20,097 nucleotides of DNA from assembly GCA_019137255.1 (NCBI GenBank), contig WPDH01000032.1:1-20097 (forward strand), given 5' to 3'. Made by a program: the position numbers and the translations under genes. This document shows, piece after piece, positions 19,336-20,097 of the stretch. This stretch comes from Corinectria fuckeliana (Eukaryota > Ascomycota > Sordariomycetes > Hypocreales > Nectriaceae). Every line of letters begins with the position of its first letter. Positions within the stretch are counted from its first letter, which is position 1. Below the pieces are notes generated by a model, which made no database searches, was not told the origin of the DNA, and saw only the letters and a program-made list of their open reading frames with translations.

Positions 19336-19629
19336 TTATATATTTATATTACTCTCTTTTACGCCTTTACTAGTAGTAGTATTATTACTAGCCTTACTAG
19401 CCTTTTTATTACTATTACTATCCTTCTTACTAGTTCTCTTAAGAGCTAATAACCTAACTGCTATAAGGATAGAGATACTCTCTAGATAGGTAAGAGCTAG
19501 AACTATAATATATTTAAGACGCTTAAGCACCTTAGTAATACAGTTAATCCTGCTAACTAGTATATTAAACTAGTTAGATATTAGGCTTATAGTTACTACT
19601 ATAAGTATAATATGTATATGCTTAAGAGC
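19336..19629 (-). pseudogene. C-terminal coding remnant, only long open frame in the window
   Basis: The open part (19336-19530, 64 codons) begins with GTG, ends with TAA, and has no ATG, so it is not a credible eukaryotic gene as it stands. The same frame continues upstream to about 19629 with a single TAG, giving about 97 codons. It shows an Ile/Leu/Val-rich segment (KYIIVLALTYLESISILIAV) followed by a basic, Ser/Asn/Lys-rich tail (KKDSNSNKKASKASNN). It probably survived because it holds few Gln, Trp and CpA sites. It looks like the C-terminus of a transposon protein, Gag-like by its polar tail, but no family can be named. Confidence 0.4.
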
Positions 19630-19990
19630 TTAACTTTTTGCCTAAAAGGCCACATCTTTAAGCCTCTTAAGCTTCTCCCCCTATATACTATTAGCTTATA
19701 TATATACTATAAAACTAACTTATACTTATATTATTAGTACCCCTCTCTTACTAAAGAGCCTTCACTAGGGCTTAGATAGTAGTAATAGTAGTAAACAGTA
19801 GGGCTTTATATGTTTTATATATATAGGTATAAGCTATATAGCTACCTATTATAGTGTTCACCTAGTCTTAGTAGAGACCTACTATACTATTCTTACTTAT
19901 TTGCGTAATATATGTAGAATAAGAGATAGCTTATACTACTCCCTTTAGAGTAGTAAACTTCTCTCTTAAAGTAGTAGCACTCTCTATCTT
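19630..19990 (-). pseudogene. upstream coding-like remnant, unidentified
   Basis: On the minus strand from about 19990 a frame reads as about 120 codons of Thr/Ser/Ala-rich protein-like sequence (SATTLREKFTTLKG at the start, GGEA and CGLLGKKLSS near the end) with scattered TAA/TAG. It is one base out of phase with the 19336-19629 frame, so a frameshift lies near 19625. It may be the earlier part of the same protein, with the element continuing beyond the window. Confidence 0.3.
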
Positions 19991-20073
19991 AGCCTGTCTC
20001 TTTCTCTTAGCCTATATAGGATTAGCCTAGATATATAGCAGATTTATAGCAAAAGAACTTACTCTTATAGCTA

Positions 20074-20097
20074 GTATTATTATTATTATTATTATTA
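20074..20097 (+). repeat. (ATT)n microsatellite at the window edge
   Basis: About seven ATT units run to the last base of the window, so the full length is not visible. Read on the opposite strand it is (AAT)n, a form sometimes seen at ends of non-LTR elements, but nothing else supports that here. Confidence 0.85.

Larger units (their letters stand above)
1..20097. other. RIP-saturated AT-rich repeat block
   Basis: The whole window shows the footprint of fungal repeat-induced point mutation. TpA is extremely abundant, CpA/TpG are depleted, and CpG is almost absent (scattered examples at about 2101, 2884, 5428, 6717, 12383, 15751, 16991, 18438, 19903). Recognisable protein motifs near the right end carry the expected codon changes: Gln/Trp to stop, His and Cys to Tyr, Asp to Asn, Gly to Ser. 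Only one frame longer than about 60 codons is open. RIP is known from Pezizomycotina, where it mutates duplicated DNA in premeiotic cells, so an ascomycete AT-isochore or subtelomeric/pericentromeric repeat cluster is the natural setting. Species cannot be told from this sequence alone. Confidence 0.92.

Noticed and set aside
19336..19530. A 64-codon small protein gene on the minus strand
   Set aside because: It has a GTG start with no ATG, and it continues upstream as a stop-broken frame. It is a surviving piece of a decayed coding region.
16991..19908. Inverted pair TTACGCAAAT (16991-17000 and 19899-19908, both with a surviving CpG)
   Set aside because: Similarity does not extend beyond about 12 nt, so it is likely chance.
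1..20097. Mitochondrial genome or AT-rich organelle/plasmid DNA
   Set aside because: No mitochondrial genes or rRNA are present. A nuclear Tad1-type LINE and RIP-type codon changes point to the nucleus.

Overview
The window reads as an AT-rich, repeat-filled block of a filamentous ascomycete (Pezizomycotina) nuclear genome that has been saturated by repeat-induced point mutation (RIP). TpA is everywhere, CpA and TpG are scarce, and I count only about 20 CpG dinucleotides in 20 kb. All frames on both strands are full of TAA/TAG, the expected product of C-to-T change at CAA/CAG and G-to-A change at TGG. Only one open frame longer than about 60 codons survives (19336-19530, minus), and it begins with GTG, so I do not regard it as a living gene. 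I see no intact gene, tRNA or rRNA. The annotation is therefore one of dead coding remnants, repeats and small structured elements.

Layout. Positions 1-840: AT-rich, nothing recognised. 840-13070: a large, unclassified, heavily decayed repeat domain. It has coding-like blocks on the left half (1.3-6.8 kb, better on the minus strand but strand not secure) and on the right half (7.78-12.8 kb, plus strand), with a non-coding centre at 6.8-7.77 kb. The coding-like blocks are separated by a dispersed family of small imperfect hairpins (arms about 22-29 nt), found singly, as pairs (double hairpins) and as half-elements. 13070-14240: AT-rich non-coding DNA with two minisatellites. 14240-19330: a near-complete, dead non-LTR retrotransposon (LINE) of the Tad1 group on the plus strand, with ORF1 (Gag-like, zinc knuckles) and ORF2 (AP-type endonuclease, reverse transcriptase, C-terminal Cys/His motif). 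19336-20097: coding-like minus-strand remnant of another element running off the right edge, ending in an (ATT)n microsatellite.

The LINE is the only element identified with confidence. Its motifs are in the right order and spacing, but catalytic and zinc-binding residues have been converted in the way RIP predicts (Cys/His to Tyr, Asp to Asn, Gly to Ser, Gln/Trp to stop). A two-base N gap at 17327-17328 lies between two copies of the same 12-mer. Treating the second copy plus NN as an uncollapsed contig overlap puts the RT domain back into one frame, so this is probably an assembly join and not biology.

The hairpin family and the roughly 1,460-codon plus-strand frame at 8.4-12.8 kb are the parts I could not match to anything known and are the best candidates for something undescribed. 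Because strongly RIP-mutated DNA can look protein-like in phase on both strands, function and even strand of the left blocks remain open.
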